This document shows, one piece after another, positions 35,015-44,197 of a stretch of 64,000 nt of DNA (the first letter of the stretch is position 1; each line of letters opens with the position of its first letter). The position numbers and the translations under genes are program-made. The stretch is taken from positions 124,001 to 188,000 of the forward strand of contig JABCZL010000009.1 in the NCBI GenBank assembly GCA_013289685.1, read 5' to 3'. The DNA is from Acidobacteriota bacterium (lineage in GTDB: Bacteria; Acidobacteriota; Terriglobia; Terriglobales; Acidobacteriaceae). The notes under the pieces were generated by a model. It did no database searches, was not told the DNA's origin, and saw nothing but the letters and a program-made list of their open reading frames with translations.

Positions 35015-35160
35015 CACCCGTGGAAGAGTGGCCCTTCAGGGCCGCGTCTTGAGCCCTTATTCATGGGCTTTAGCCCCGGAGAGTAGTCTTGGGACCAACG
35101 GGCGCCTCGCCCTCAAGTCCCTCCCCCAGAAAAAGCCTCTCGCGCAAGCGAGGGGCTTTT
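35015..35160. repeat. Family F repeat and bidirectional terminator
   Basis: CCCGTGGAAGAGTGGCCCTT with CAGGGCCGCG (35020-35048) and GGGCTTTAGCCCC resemble the 19802 region. A strong terminator follows at 35129-35160: AAAAAGCCTCTCGC, a GCAA loop, GCGAGGGGCTTTTT. Remains of a family D palindrome lie at 35199-35235, before the next gene. Confidence 0.75.
35129..35160. terminator. Rho-independent terminator after the OmpA-like gene
   Basis: GCCTCTCGC and GCGAGGGGC form a 9-bp stem (one G-U pair) with loop GCAA, flanked by AAAAA and TTTTT, so it is functional in both directions. Confidence 0.85.
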
Positions 35161-35280
35161 TCGTTCTAACTCGCTTTTCGACTAACAAATCCCGGTTCCA
35201 AATTTCTCGCGTCCTCTGCGAGAAGTGGGGAACTTTTGCGTTTGCTCACTGTTCCGCTATCCTCACGTCCATACCTACAA

Positions 35281-37818
35281 ATGTACGATCTCAAACTCGC
35301 CCTCCGCCTGTTTCGCAAGTCCCCCGGCTTCGCCGCCACGGTCATCCTAACCATCTCGCTCGGTATCGGAGCCAACACCGCCATCTTCACCCTGGTGCAC
35401 GCGATTCTGCTGAAGTCTCTCCCCGTCGCCAACCCTGCCACTCTCTACCGCATTGGCGACCTCGACGACTGCTGCGTCGAGGGCGGCTTCGTCAACGACA
35501 ACGGCGATTTCGACATCTTCTCCTACGAGCTCTATCGCCACTTCCAGGACAACACGCCTGAATTCGAACAACTCGCCGCCTTCCAGTCCGGACACAGCAC
35601 CATGAATGTCCGCGCCGGAACCGCGACCGCAAACGCTGAACTCGCCGAATATGTTTCCGGCAACTACTTCTCGACTTTCGGCCTGGGCGCCTACGCGGGC
35701 CGCATGCTCGTGCCCTCCGACGACGCACCCGACGCTGCCCCGGTCGCAGTGCTCAGCTACCAAGCCTGGCAAGTTGCCCACGCCGCCGACCCCAAAGTGA
35801 TCGGATCCACGTTTTACATCCAGAACCAGCCATTCACCATTGTTGGCATCTCGCCCCCCGGATTCTTCGGCGACCGCATCGACAACAATCCCCCCGCGCT
35901 CTGGATTCCTCTCAACCTTGAACCACTCGTGGAGCGCGAGAACAGCATTCTGAAAAACGCGGACAGCAATTGGCTCTACGTTCTCGGCCGCGTCAAACCC
36001 GGCCTCAACGTCGGCAGCCTGCAGGCTAAGCTGACCACCAGCCTGCGGCAGTGGCTGGCCACGCAGCCCGCCTACACCATCAACGGACGCGATACTCAAA
36101 TCCCCAAGCAGTACGTGGTGGTCACGCCCGGCGGCGCCGGAGTCCAAAACCTGCAGATCGAAACCAGCAGCGGCCTTCACCTCTTGATGGCGATCTCTGG
36201 CCTGGTTCTGCTCGTCGCCTGCGCCAACATCGCCAATCTTCTGCTCGCCAAGAGTGCCACCCGCCGCGCTCAAACTTCCATCAGCATGGCGCTGGGCGCA
36301 TCGCGATCTTTGCTCATCCGGCAAATGCTGGTCGAGAGCCTGCTGCTCGGCTGCACGGGAGGACTCGTAGGCATCGCGGTCGCCTACGCCGGCGCTCGGA
36401 CGATTCTGACTCTCGCCTTCCCCAACTCGCCACAACTGCCCATCCACGCCAGTCCATCTCTTGCGGTCCTGGGCTTCGCCTTTGCTCTATCGCTGCTCAC
36501 CGGACTCATCTTCGGCATCGTTCCCGCATGGATTTCCTCCCACTCCGATCCCGCCGAAGCTCTCCGCGGCGTGAACCGCTCCACCCGCGACCGCGCGTCG
36601 CTGCCGCAGAAGTCGCTCATTGTCTTTCAAGCCGCACTTTCTCTCGTGCTGCTGGTCGGCGCCGGCCTGCTCACCCAGAGCCTGCGCAACCTCGAACATC
36701 AGGACTTCGGCATCGCCACCTCCAACCGCTACGTCTTTCACTTCGACCCCGCTGGCGCCGGCTACAGCGTCGCCACTATGCCCGCCGCCAACGATCGGCT
36801 CGACCGCGAATTCGCCGCGCTCCCCGGCGTCCAAAGTGTCGGCGTGGCCCTCTACAGCGCGCTCGAGGGCAATAACTGGGGAGAGAGTATTTATGTGGAA
36901 GGCCACCCAGCGCCCGGTCCGGAGGCGCAAAACGGGTCCTCGTGGGATCGCGTCAGTCCGCACTTTTTCGAAACCATCGGCCAGTCCGTCGTTCGCGGCC
37001 GCGGATTCACCGACCAAGACACCGCCACGTCACGCATGGTCGCAGTCGTAAATCAGGCTTTCGTGAAGAAGTTTTTCCCCAACGAAGATCCTATCGGCCG
37101 CCACTTCGGAACCTTCGACCAGAAATATGCGAACGATTACGAAATCGTCGGCATCGTTGCCGACGCCAAGTACACCAGCCCCCGCGAACCCGCGCACTCC
37201 ATGTATTTCCGCCCTATGACCCAGTTGAATACCACCATCAAAGAGCGCAGCTTCAATACCGCCGAGACTCGCTCTCTCTTTCCCAACTCGATCACGCTCC
37301 GCTACGCCGGAGACGCCGCCAGCCTCGAACCGCTGGTCCGCCGCACCCTGGCGAAAATCAATCCCAATTTCACCGTCCTCGACTTCAAGTCGCTGGACTA
37401 TCAGGTCGCCGGCAACTTCACTCAGGAACGCCTCATCAGCCGCCTGACCTCTCTCTTCGGATTGCTGGCGTTAGCGCTCGCGTCTGTGGGCCTGTACGGC
37501 ATTACGTCGTACTCGGTCGCCCGCCGTACCAGCGAAATCGGCCTGCGCATGGCACTTGGCGCCAACCGTGGCAACGTCGTCGCTCTGATCCTGCGCGGCG
37601 CATCCTGGCAAGTCGGGCTCGGCCTTGCCCTTGGTCTTCCCGCAGCGCTTCTGGGCGGCCACTTCATGGCCAGCCAACTCTATGGCGTGAAAACTTACGA
37701 CCCTCTGACCCTGGCCGCAGCAGTCCTGGTGCTCGCCGTTTTCGCCGCCATCGCCGGATTCATCCCCGCAAGACGCGCCGCCAGCATCGAGCCGATGGAC
37801 GCGCTCCGCACCGAATAA
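35281..37818 (+). CDS. ADOP-type duplicated orphan permease (FtsX/MacB family)
   Basis: An 845-residue inner-membrane protein with two tandem MacB_PCD-FtsX modules. It begins LKLALRLFRKSPGFAATVIL, the hallmark of acidobacterial duplicated orphan permeases. The first FtsX core is around residues 300-430 (LLVACANIANLLLAKSATRR). The second periplasmic domain follows SLPQKSLIVFQAALSLVLLV, and the last FtsX core ends with RTSEIGLRMALGANRGNVVA and RRAASIEPMDALRTE. Start ATG 35281 is chosen over 35236. It has no linked ATPase. Such permeases may move lipids, peptides or act mechanically; no substrate can be read here. Confidence 0.9.
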   Translation: MYDLKLALRLFRKSPGFAATVILTISLGIGANTAIFTLVHAILLKSLPVANPATLYRIGDLDDCCVEGGFVNDNGDFDIFSYELYRHFQDNTPEFEQLAAFQSGHSTMNVRAGTATANAELAEYVSGNYFSTFGLGAYAGRMLVPSDDAPDAAPVAVLSYQAWQVAHAADPKVIGSTFYIQNQPFTIVGISPPGFFGDRIDNNPPALWIPLNLEPLVERENSILKNADSNWLYVLGRVKPGLNVGSLQAKLTTSLRQWLATQPAYTINGRDTQIPKQYVVVTPGGAGVQNLQIETSSGLHLLMAISGLVLLVACANIANLLLAKSATRRAQTSISMALGASRSLLIRQMLVESLLLGCTGGLVGIAVAYAGARTILTLAFPNSPQLPIHASPSLAVLGFAFALSLLTGLIFGIVPAWISSHSDPAEALRGVNRSTRDRASLPQKSLIVFQAALSLVLLVGAGLLTQSLRNLEHQDFGIATSNRYVFHFDPAGAGYSVATMPAANDRLDREFAALPGVQSVGVALYSALEGNNWGESIYVEGHPAPGPEAQNGSSWDRVSPHFFETIGQSVVRGRGFTDQDTATSRMVAVVNQAFVKKFFPNEDPIGRHFGTFDQKYANDYEIVGIVADAKYTSPREPAHSMYFRPMTQLNTTIKERSFNTAETRSLFPNSITLRYAGDAASLEPLVRRTLAKINPNFTVLDFKSLDYQVAGNFTQERLISRLTSLFGLLALALASVGLYGITSYSVARRTSEIGLRMALGANRGNVVALILRGASWQVGLGLALGLPAALLGGHFMASQLYGVKTYDPLTLAAAVLVLAVFAAIAGFIPARRAASIEPMDALRTE

Positions 37819-37909
37819 CCTGGCCTGCTTGTCATTCCGACCGAAGGGAGGAATCTGCTTCACCCGCCGCGGGTCTATACTTCCACCATCACAGGAGCCC
37901 AAACCGCAA

Positions 37910-39169
37910 GTGGATCTCTACCGCTGGCTTCCACCCGAAGCCGTCAAGATCGTCCTCGTTCTCTTCCTGTCCTTCCTCATCGGACTTGAACGCGAAGAAC
38001 ACAAGGCCTCCGGCAGTTCGTACTCCTTCGGCGGAGTCCGCACCTTTCCCCTGATCGGATTCATTGGCTACTCCATCGCTCTTCTTTCCGGCGCACAGCT
38101 GCTGCCCGTGACGCTCGGCTTCCTCGTCGTCGGCGGATTCCTGCTGCTCTCCTACTGGCATAAACTCTCCCGAGTCGAGGTTGCCGGCGTTACTTCAGAA
38201 ATGTCCGGCCTCACTACGTACCTGGTCGGCGCGCTCGTCTACTACGATCACTTCTGGATCGCAACCGCTCTGAGCGTCGCCAGCCTCCTGCTGCTTGAAC
38301 TCAAGGAAGGCCTCGAAACCCTCGCCAACCGCACCGCACCGCAGGAAATTCTCACCTTCGCGAAGTTCCTGCTGCTCACGGCCGTGATTCTTCCTGCCCT
38401 CCCTCATGGGGAATTCACCCGCTTCCACATCAACCCCTTCAAGACCTGGCTGGTCGTCGTCGCCGTCAGCACCGTCTCCTATGGCAGCTACGTGCTGCAG
38501 AAAGTCACCAAGGAGCACGGTGGAGTCATCCTCGCCGCCTTCCTTGGCGGAGCTTACTCCTCCACCGTAACCACGGTGGCGATGTCGCGCCGCGCCGCCC
38601 GGGAGCAGCGGCCGCATCTGTTCTCCGGTGGCATCCTCATCGCCTCGGGCGTGATGTATCTTCGCCTGGCCGCTCTGCTCACCTTGTTCAGCCGCCCTCT
38701 GGCCGCAACGCTGGCTCCCGCGTTTCTGGGCCTATCCGCAGCCGCCATTACCACCGGATGGTTCTGGTCCCGCCGCCCCGATCCCGTGGCCTCGCAGATC
38801 AAACGCGAATTCGAACCCAGCAACCCCCTCGATCTGACGGCTGCCTTTCTCTTCGCCATCCTGTTCCTCGCGATGCTCATCGCCACCCAGCTGGTCGCCA
38901 CCTATCTCGGGGGCGCCGGCATCCGAATCCTAGGCGCCGTCATGGGCGTCGCCGACGTCGATCCCTTCATCATGGGCTTGACCCAGGCCGCCGGCACACT
39001 CACTCCCGTGAATGTCGCCGCCAGCGGCGTCCTGATCGCCGCCGCCAGCAACAACCTGGTCAAAGGCATCTACTCCTACAGCCTGGCGGACCGCCAAACC
39101 GGCATTCAAAGCCTCTGGCTCCTGGTAGCCCTGGCCGCCGCCGGACTGGTGCCGCTACTGTGGCTCTAG
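37910..39169 (+). CDS. MgtC/DUF4010 family membrane protein
   Basis: A 419-residue polytopic membrane protein. An MgtC-like N-terminal domain (VDLYRWLPPEAVKIVLVLFL, SFLIGLEREEHKA, GGVRTFPLIGFIGY) is followed by a DUF4010 part (MSGLTTYLVGALVYYDHFWI; GGAYSSTVTTVAMSRRAARE) with about 12 hydrophobic segments. Start GTG 37910 follows AGGAGCCC; the upstream frame (37829) is a repeat. Members are linked to Mg or acid stress in some bacteria, but the transport role is unproven. It lies 91 bases after the ADOP gene. Confidence 0.82.
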   Translation: MDLYRWLPPEAVKIVLVLFLSFLIGLEREEHKASGSSYSFGGVRTFPLIGFIGYSIALLSGAQLLPVTLGFLVVGGFLLLSYWHKLSRVEVAGVTSEMSGLTTYLVGALVYYDHFWIATALSVASLLLLELKEGLETLANRTAPQEILTFAKFLLLTAVILPALPHGEFTRFHINPFKTWLVVVAVSTVSYGSYVLQKVTKEHGGVILAAFLGGAYSSTVTTVAMSRRAAREQRPHLFSGGILIASGVMYLRLAALLTLFSRPLAATLAPAFLGLSAAAITTGWFWSRRPDPVASQIKREFEPSNPLDLTAAFLFAILFLAMLIATQLVATYLGGAGIRILGAVMGVADVDPFIMGLTQAAGTLTPVNVAASGVLIAAASNNLVKGIYSYSLADRQTGIQSLWLLVALAAAGLVPLLWL

Positions 39170-39824
39170 CCCGTCGCATCGCCCCTTTCGGCCTCGTCAT
39201 TCGATTCCCTGCCATTGTCATTCCGACCGCAGGGAGGAACCTGCTGTTCGCTGGACGCCGCAACCGGTCGACGGCGAGGTCTCGCACATTTTTTTTAGTC
39301 GATTCGATAAATTCCTTCCTTTCTTGAAGTTAGGGAGGATGGGCCTCGATCCTGACCGCAAAATATTGATTCGCCAAGACTTCCATGCAAAATATCGCGG
39401 AGGAAGGAGTTACCGGGGCGATTTGAGCAGGCGAGTGCGGCGACTGCTGGGCTGCCCGATTTCTTGCTGGAGATTTGGCTCACTTTCCCAGTTTGGGCTT
39501 TCTATATCCTCAGTCAAGGTTGTCCGTCACAGGAAGGCGGTTTATTTCTGTGGAAGGCTGTGGAAAAGAACAATGCCCGCATCTCTCTTGATGGAAATAA
39601 TATACTTAACTAACCAAGGACGCCGCCTAGGTTAATGGGTGCCGTGACAGGGCGTCGCGGAGTATCAACAGGAAGCGGCTTAAGATGTTGGTACGTAAGA
39701 CAAAAATACCATTGCGTCCAAACCTGCAAGCGAGCATGATAATAGCAATCCGTGTAAAAAGCGGAGGCGGACGGATTTTTTCGTCGACCCCGGCGCATTC
39801 AAATAAGACGCCGGGGCGTAGTTT
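39170..39824. other. Gene-poor, AT-richer junction of an accessory islet
   Basis: About 650 bases without a credible gene. It starts with a short family E piece (TGTCATTCCGACCGCAGGGA, 39215). Composition becomes clearly AT-richer from about 39290. Near the end is a perfect 8-bp hairpin CCCCGGCG/CGCCGGGG (39788-39795 and 39809-39816) followed by TAGTTTTTA on the plus strand, terminator-like. It probably marks the left edge of a transferred segment (39.2-41.3 kb). Confidence 0.55.
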
Positions 39825-40598
39825 TTATGGAAGCCATTTAGTTCCCCACCCGGGCACTTTCCCCAACCAATTCCTGCGATATTTTGACGTATAGAGGATC
39901 GCGACTACTTTCTTGCTGAAATCTGCCGTCATGGGCTGGTTAAGCCTCGCACATATTAATTCTCGGCAAGACGGGTTTGCAATTAGATCGGCAAGTTGGA
40001 GGCCGGCGATATTGTCGGCCTTGCGTTTGATTTTGATTTCGCTCGATGACAGATGCTTTTTAATAAGTTGAGGCGTGACGTTTGCGGTGCCTTTTTTATA
40101 GAAATAGCGGTAGGCTTTCGAGAGCCGAATATTGTCCACTTTCTCCCGCGACTCAACCATCACGTCCCCAGTACCGCCGATCCCACGCAAGTGCAGGACG
40201 TAACGCTCCAGTAGCACCGTCATGCAATAGTGGTACGGATGGAAGCGCCATACCGCGTAAGTCTGCTTGTGGAGTTTCTTGTCGATGATGATCGTAATCA
40301 CGGTATACGTCGCATCCTGAATGAGCTCTATGAGTGCAGTGTCGAAACCTGCCCGCTTCCCCGGTTGCTTTAGGGCGATGTATGGATCATTTACTGGATT
40401 CAGCAATTCACGCCTATGCAGCGCAAAGTCGGAACGGCCAAACGTGTTCGACTTGACCTCGTTCAGACGGGCAGTGAATTCAGCAGAGGCATAACTTTCG
40501 TCCATGATGATTCCGGTTAACCCCAAATACTGCTGATTTGGGTTGTCGGACCCTTTCAAGTCCTGATGCCCGCATTCGTCGATGAAAAGTCGGTACAA
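39825..40598 (-). CDS. DUF3800 domain protein
   Basis: A 257-residue protein with the DUF3800 (RNase H-like) signature: MYRLFIDECGHQD with the acidic pair at the end of strand 1, LGLTGIIMDESYASAE, a central DFALHRREL, EKVDNIRLSKAYRYF and the late NIAGLQLADLIANP, which holds another acidic metal-site residue. These are probably nucleic-acid nucleases and are common in phages and accessory islands. The gene starts 3 bases after the stop of the winged-helix gene (40602-41066), so they form an operon. Composition is unlike the flanking genes, consistent with transfer. Function inferred from fold only. Confidence 0.82.
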   Translation of the reverse strand: MYRLFIDECGHQDLKGSDNPNQQYLGLTGIIMDESYASAEFTARLNEVKSNTFGRSDFALHRRELLNPVNDPYIALKQPGKRAGFDTALIELIQDATYTVITIIIDKKLHKQTYAVWRFHPYHYCMTVLLERYVLHLRGIGGTGDVMVESREKVDNIRLSKAYRYFYKKGTANVTPQLIKKHLSSSEIKIKRKADNIAGLQLADLIANPSCRELICARLNQPMTADFSKKVVAILYTSKYRRNWLGKVPGWGTKWLP

Positions 40599-40601
40599 GA
40601 T

Positions 40602-41066
40602 TCACTGAACGGGCTCGTCATTAAACGGAAGCCCTTCTCGTTTCGCAAAATCTTCCAAATCAGCCCTAACTCGAGCGTTCCGCAGGCGATATGCTCCACG
40701 TCCAATTCGCTCGAATGCTTCGCTCCTAGTAATCAGACCGTTGACCATACCTGCCGCGTTCTTTGTATTCTTCATAAGCTTCGCGGCTATCAAAATCGCC
40801 TTGACTTCCAATGATTTGATTGTTCCCCCGTTATATTCGGCGATCACGCGCAACGCCTGGGTCTGAGTCATATTCCGGATTTTTCGGAGCGGGAATCCAT
40901 CCGCCTCGGCCGGAGTTTCATCGCGAAGAAGTACGGCGACGGCAAGAGTGAGAGCAGCGATTTCCTTATCCAGTTCCTGAACTGGACGCATCAACTTCTC
41001 CCGCTTCTCCAGCAATTCCTTCTTCTTCTGCGTAAGCCTTTGAATTGCTTGATCCTGGCTGACCAT
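40602..41066 (-). CDS. Coiled-coil/winged-helix partner of the DUF3800 protein
   Basis: A 154-residue protein. Residues 5-45 form a Lys/Glu-rich coiled coil (AIQRLTQKKKELLEKREKLM). Residues 65-145 look like a winged-helix domain: MTQTQALRVIAEYNGGTIKS, LEVKAILIAAKLMKNTKNAA, GMVNGLITRSEAFERIGRGA, ending YRLRN. A strong GGAGGGGAAAT precedes ATG 41066. It is the first gene of a two-gene operon with DUF3800, starting about 100 bases downstream of a tRNA-like gene. It could be a regulator or the sensing subunit of the pair; not a named family as far as I can see. Confidence 0.7.
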   Translation of the reverse strand: MVSQDQAIQRLTQKKKELLEKREKLMRPVQELDKEIAALTLAVAVLLRDETPAEADGFPLRKIRNMTQTQALRVIAEYNGGTIKSLEVKAILIAAKLMKNTKNAAGMVNGLITRSEAFERIGRGAYRLRNARVRADLEDFAKREGLPFNDEPVQ

Positions 41067-41163
41067 ATTTCCCCTCCGGGTACTCCAAATGCTTCAATCC
41101 GATGCAAGCAGGCAACAATTATCGACTACCCGCTTGCAGGTTTGTTTACTAGGATCAAAAAGG

Positions 41164-41235
41164 TGGACGCGACCCGATTCGGACGGGCATCACTCAGTTA
41201 AAGGCCGAGTGCTCTGCCAATTGAGCTACGCGCCC
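41164..41235 (-). tRNA. tRNA-Lys(UUU)-like gene with aberrant loops
   Basis: Acceptor arms GGGCGCG and CGCGTCC pair over 7 bp (one G-U), and the D arm GCTC/GAGC is intact. The anticodon stem CTCGG/CTGAG holds the loop CCTTTAA, so the anticodon reads TTT (Lys). Departures from normal tRNA: C instead of T at position 33, T-loop TCCGAAT in place of TTCGAAT (C at 55), and a four-base variable region. A CC (no encoded A) and a T-run follow. It may be a degenerate extra copy or a tRNA carried with the islet; function is doubtful. Confidence 0.7.
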
Positions 41236-41540
41236 CAAAAGGTAAGCGGCCCGTGTGCCGTGGTCTTGGACACGAGACATACAAACGCAGCAAACAGGCC
41301 AGCTACCAATTGACTAGCGCCGGGGGACGTTCTTATCGAAGGAGCCGTCTCCCAGCGCTTTAATTGTACCCCTCATGTCCAGTGGAAAAGCAGGCATTTT
41401 GTCAAAACACGCGGACACTTCCGACTAGGTAAGGCCTCCATCCTCGCGCTGGCCACCCACGGCTTATGCCGTGGGCTGTAGTTTGACCCTCCCCGCCCCG
41501 CCTGACTAGAATTCCGTCACATCGATCATCGGGGTTCTCC
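41236..41540. other. Gap between the tRNA-like gene and the TPR gene
   Basis: No coding sequence seen. It holds a CCCACGGCTTATGCCGTGGG palindrome at 41457-41476, related in style to other intergenic hairpins, and presumably the tRNA promoter on the minus strand. Confidence 0.5.
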
Positions 41541-43190
41541 ATGAAGCGTCTTGCCTGGCTGCTGATGTTCTCTGTGACATTCTCCGTCCTCTTCACCCTC
41601 ACCGCCTTCGCCGACGACGATAAAGACAAAGAACATCACCACCACGAGGACCTCACCGAGACACAACTCGGCATCGTGCATTTCCCGATCTCCTGCGCGG
41701 CGGCGGCGCAGAGGCCCTTCGCCCGCGGAGTCGCGCTGCTGCACTCGTTCTGGTACGAAGAAGCTGAGAAGGAATTCATGCAGATCGCCAAGGACGACCC
41801 GAACTGCGCCATGGCCCATTGGGGAATCGCCATGAGCATCTGGCATCAGTTGTGGAACGAGCCCGACGCTAAAGTGATCGCGCGCGGCCTCGGTGAGGCC
41901 AGAGTCGCAGAGAGGCTCGCGTTGTTGACGCGCGATGCCTCGCCTCGCGAACGACTCTATACGGCTGCTATCTTTGCGTTCTATCGCGACTCTGACAAGC
42001 TCGACCACGCCGCCCGCGCCAAGGCCTATTCCGACGCGATGAAGAAAGTCTACGATGCGTATCCCGACGACCACGAAGCGGCCACCTTCTACGCGCTCTC
42101 GCTGCTTGCCTCCGAGCCACATGGGGACTCGACGTTTGCCAACCGCAAGGCGGCGGCCGCGATTCTCGAGAAGCTGTTCGCCACCGAGCCCGACCATCCC
42201 GGAGTGGCGCACTACCTGATCCACGCCTACGACAAGCCGCAACTGGCGCAGCTCGGCATTCCCGCCGCGCGCCGCTACGCACAGGTCGCGCCGGCCGCGC
42301 CGCACGCGCTGCACATGCCCTCGCACATTTTTGCTCGCGTCGGCCTGTGGCAGGACGACATCAACTCCAACCTCGCTTCGATCGCCGCCACGCGTAAGAC
42401 CGCCGCCATGCACATGGGCGGCGAAGGCCACCAGTTCCACGCCATGGATTTTCTTTTCTATGCCTACCTGCAAAGCGGCCGCGAAGCCGACGCGCGCGCG
42501 CTGATGGCTGAGATCAAGGCCATGCCCGAGATGCACGACATGTACGGCCTGGGATTCGATCCGCACCTGGCCATGGAAGCACATCTGGAAGCTTTGTATC
42601 CGCTCGAAATGCGGGACTGGGCCGCCGCGGCAGCGCTCACGCCGGTCGCGGTGCCGAACACCGCGGAAGAGTCGGCGGGATATTGGGCCAAGGCGATCGG
42701 CGCCGCGCACTTGCACCAGCCGGAGGAAGTCCGCAAAGATGTCGCCGCGATCGCGGCCATCCATCAAAAGTTTGTAGACGAGAAGAAGAAGGACTTTGCC
42801 GAAGGCACCGAGAACGATTTGAAACAGGCGCAGGCGTGGCTCGCGTTTGCCGAAGGGAAGTATGACGATGCGGTCGAGGCGCTGCGTCCCATCGCCGACA
42901 AAGAGGACGCCATGGGTGATGAGCCCCAAGGCATCCCCACCCGCGAGATGATTGCCGAGATGCTGCTGGAGGCGAAACGTCCACAGCAGGCCCTGGCGGA
43001 GTATCAGACGGATTTGAAATTCAATCCCAACCGCTTCAACGGGCTGGCGGGCGCGGCCCGCGCCGCCGAGAGAGCCGGCAAGCAGAGTGAAGCGAACGGA
43101 TATTACGCGGCGCTGCTGAAAGTTTGTGAGGGAGGAAGTTCCACGCGGCCGGAGTTGGGGCGGGCTAGGGAACTAGTAGCGAGGAAGTGA
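41541..43190 (+). CDS. Secreted TPR-repeat protein
   Basis: A 549-residue exported protein: signal peptide (MKRLAWLLMFSVTFSVLFTL then TAFA), a His-rich segment EHHHHED that could bind metal, then helical TPR-like repeats throughout (FARGVALLHSFWYEEAEKEF; DPNCAMAHWGIAMSIWHQLW; AFAEGKYDDAVEALRPIADK; KRPQQALAEYQTDLKFNPNR). It lies alone on the plus strand beside the islet. TPR proteins mediate protein contacts; a periplasmic scaffold role is inferred, with no partner identifiable. Confidence 0.82.
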   Translation: MKRLAWLLMFSVTFSVLFTLTAFADDDKDKEHHHHEDLTETQLGIVHFPISCAAAAQRPFARGVALLHSFWYEEAEKEFMQIAKDDPNCAMAHWGIAMSIWHQLWNEPDAKVIARGLGEARVAERLALLTRDASPRERLYTAAIFAFYRDSDKLDHAARAKAYSDAMKKVYDAYPDDHEAATFYALSLLASEPHGDSTFANRKAAAAILEKLFATEPDHPGVAHYLIHAYDKPQLAQLGIPAARRYAQVAPAAPHALHMPSHIFARVGLWQDDINSNLASIAATRKTAAMHMGGEGHQFHAMDFLFYAYLQSGREADARALMAEIKAMPEMHDMYGLGFDPHLAMEAHLEALYPLEMRDWAAAAALTPVAVPNTAEESAGYWAKAIGAAHLHQPEEVRKDVAAIAAIHQKFVDEKKKDFAEGTENDLKQAQAWLAFAEGKYDDAVEALRPIADKEDAMGDEPQGIPTREMIAEMLLEAKRPQQALAEYQTDLKFNPNRFNGLAGAARAAERAGKQSEANGYYAALLKVCEGGSSTRPELGRARELVARK

Positions 43191-43236
43191 TTGCTTCGAT
43201 AAATGGACGACGGCGCATAAAATAGTTGGGATTTGA

Positions 43237-43617
43237 ATGGCACAGTCTCGCCTAAGTCGCGTCACAGGGTACGAGCCTCTGAAGATTAGCCGAGGCGTTA
43301 GACGGGTGATCGCCTCAGCGTTTCTGTCCGTGCCGTTTGCTTTGATTGCAACAGCAATGGCCGACAGCGCCCTCGTGTCCGACACATTCCGCTACGTGTT
43401 CTCACCGGGAACGATGTTCGCGCTTCGGTTCGTGAAGGTCGAAGGCAGCCACAGGGGCTTAGGTGCCTTTCTCGATGCGGTCGGCGCATATGCAATGATC
43501 ATGGATGTCGCGCTCTTGCTGAATACAGTTTTCTACGGCCTTCTGATTTTTGGTTTTGTAACAATCCGTTCTGCAGCCAAGCCGGGATCGAGAGCCTCTA
43601 ACTCCGAAGGAGCATGA
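43237..43617 (+). CDS. Small hypothetical membrane protein
   Basis: A 126-residue protein with two or three hydrophobic helices: VIASAFLSVPFALIATAMAD (about 24-43), AYAMIMDVALLLNTVFYGLL followed by IFGFV (about 84-108). The linker contains a basic/glycine segment (KVEGSHRGLG). ATG 43237 has no strong Shine-Dalgarno. Its 3' end overlaps the convergent methyltransferase-like gene (43598-44149) by 20 bases. No family recognised. Confidence 0.6.
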   Translation: MAQSRLSRVTGYEPLKISRGVRRVIASAFLSVPFALIATAMADSALVSDTFRYVFSPGTMFALRFVKVEGSHRGLGAFLDAVGAYAMIMDVALLLNTVFYGLLIFGFVTIRSAAKPGSRASNSEGA

Positions 43618-44149
43618 TCTTAGCGATCAGCGCCGCCAACATCGCCAACGCTCCCAGGAGGGCGTTGTACTCGCGATGTTGTAAGTACAAAGCGAACGAG
43701 AACTCGCCCGACCCGCCGTCCCCGCGCGGCGTGATTCGTGGCAACATCCGCTGGACCTGCCGCGCGTATTCCTCGAACTCGGGGAACTTCCGCCGCAGGA
43801 ACGCCTCTTCATCGCGGATCACGGGAAGATAGATGGCGAAGAACATCACCACCAGAACCACGCCCACCCACCAACTGCGCGCGGCGACGGCGAAGCCGAC
43901 ACCGATCAGCAGCGACCCGAGGTAGAGCGGGTTGCGCGTGTAAGCGTATGGGCCGGATGTTGCCAGCGCCTCGTTCTTGCGCACGTGTCCGGAGGCGAGC
44001 GCGCGAATCAGAAGCCCCGGCACAATCAGGATCGCGCCCAGCGCGAGGAATCGCCAGGAGGGCCGCGCCAGCCAGAAGTACAGCACGGCAAACACGAATC
44101 CCAGCGGCACCCGGATGCGGCGCGCGATCTTTGACCAAGCAGACATCAA
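43598..44149 (-). CDS. Isoprenylcysteine/phospholipid methyltransferase family protein
   Basis: A 183-residue membrane methyltransferase-like protein of the ICMT/PEMT superfamily. Four hydrophobic segments surround the SAM-binding motif GPYAYTRNPLYLGSLLIGVG (about 66-85) and the C-terminal DEEAFLRRKFPEFEEYARQV (about 112-131), both typical of bacterial members. Start at MMSAW (44149 or the next ATG). It is downstream of the LPS core genes on the same strand but separated by 56 bases that include a palindrome. The methyl acceptor is unknown. Confidence 0.82.
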   Translation of the reverse strand: MMSAWSKIARRIRVPLGFVFAVLYFWLARPSWRFLALGAILIVPGLLIRALASGHVRKNEALATSGPYAYTRNPLYLGSLLIGVGFAVAARSWWVGVVLVVMFFAIYLPVIRDEEAFLRRKFPEFEEYARQVQRMLPRITPRGDGGSGEFSFALYLQHREYNALLGALAMLAALIAKIMLLRS

Positions 44150-44197
44150 AACCGACCCTCAGGGGCTGAAGCCCGAATCTTTTTGCGAGGCTCTTAC

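Noticed and set aside
39324..39635. 103-residue ORF in the islet junction
   Set aside because: No plausible start, no domain, and Arg/Cys-rich composition typical of chance frames.
41526..42929. 467-residue ORF opposite the TPR gene
   Set aside because: A shadow frame; the plus strand has a signal peptide and clear TPR repeats.
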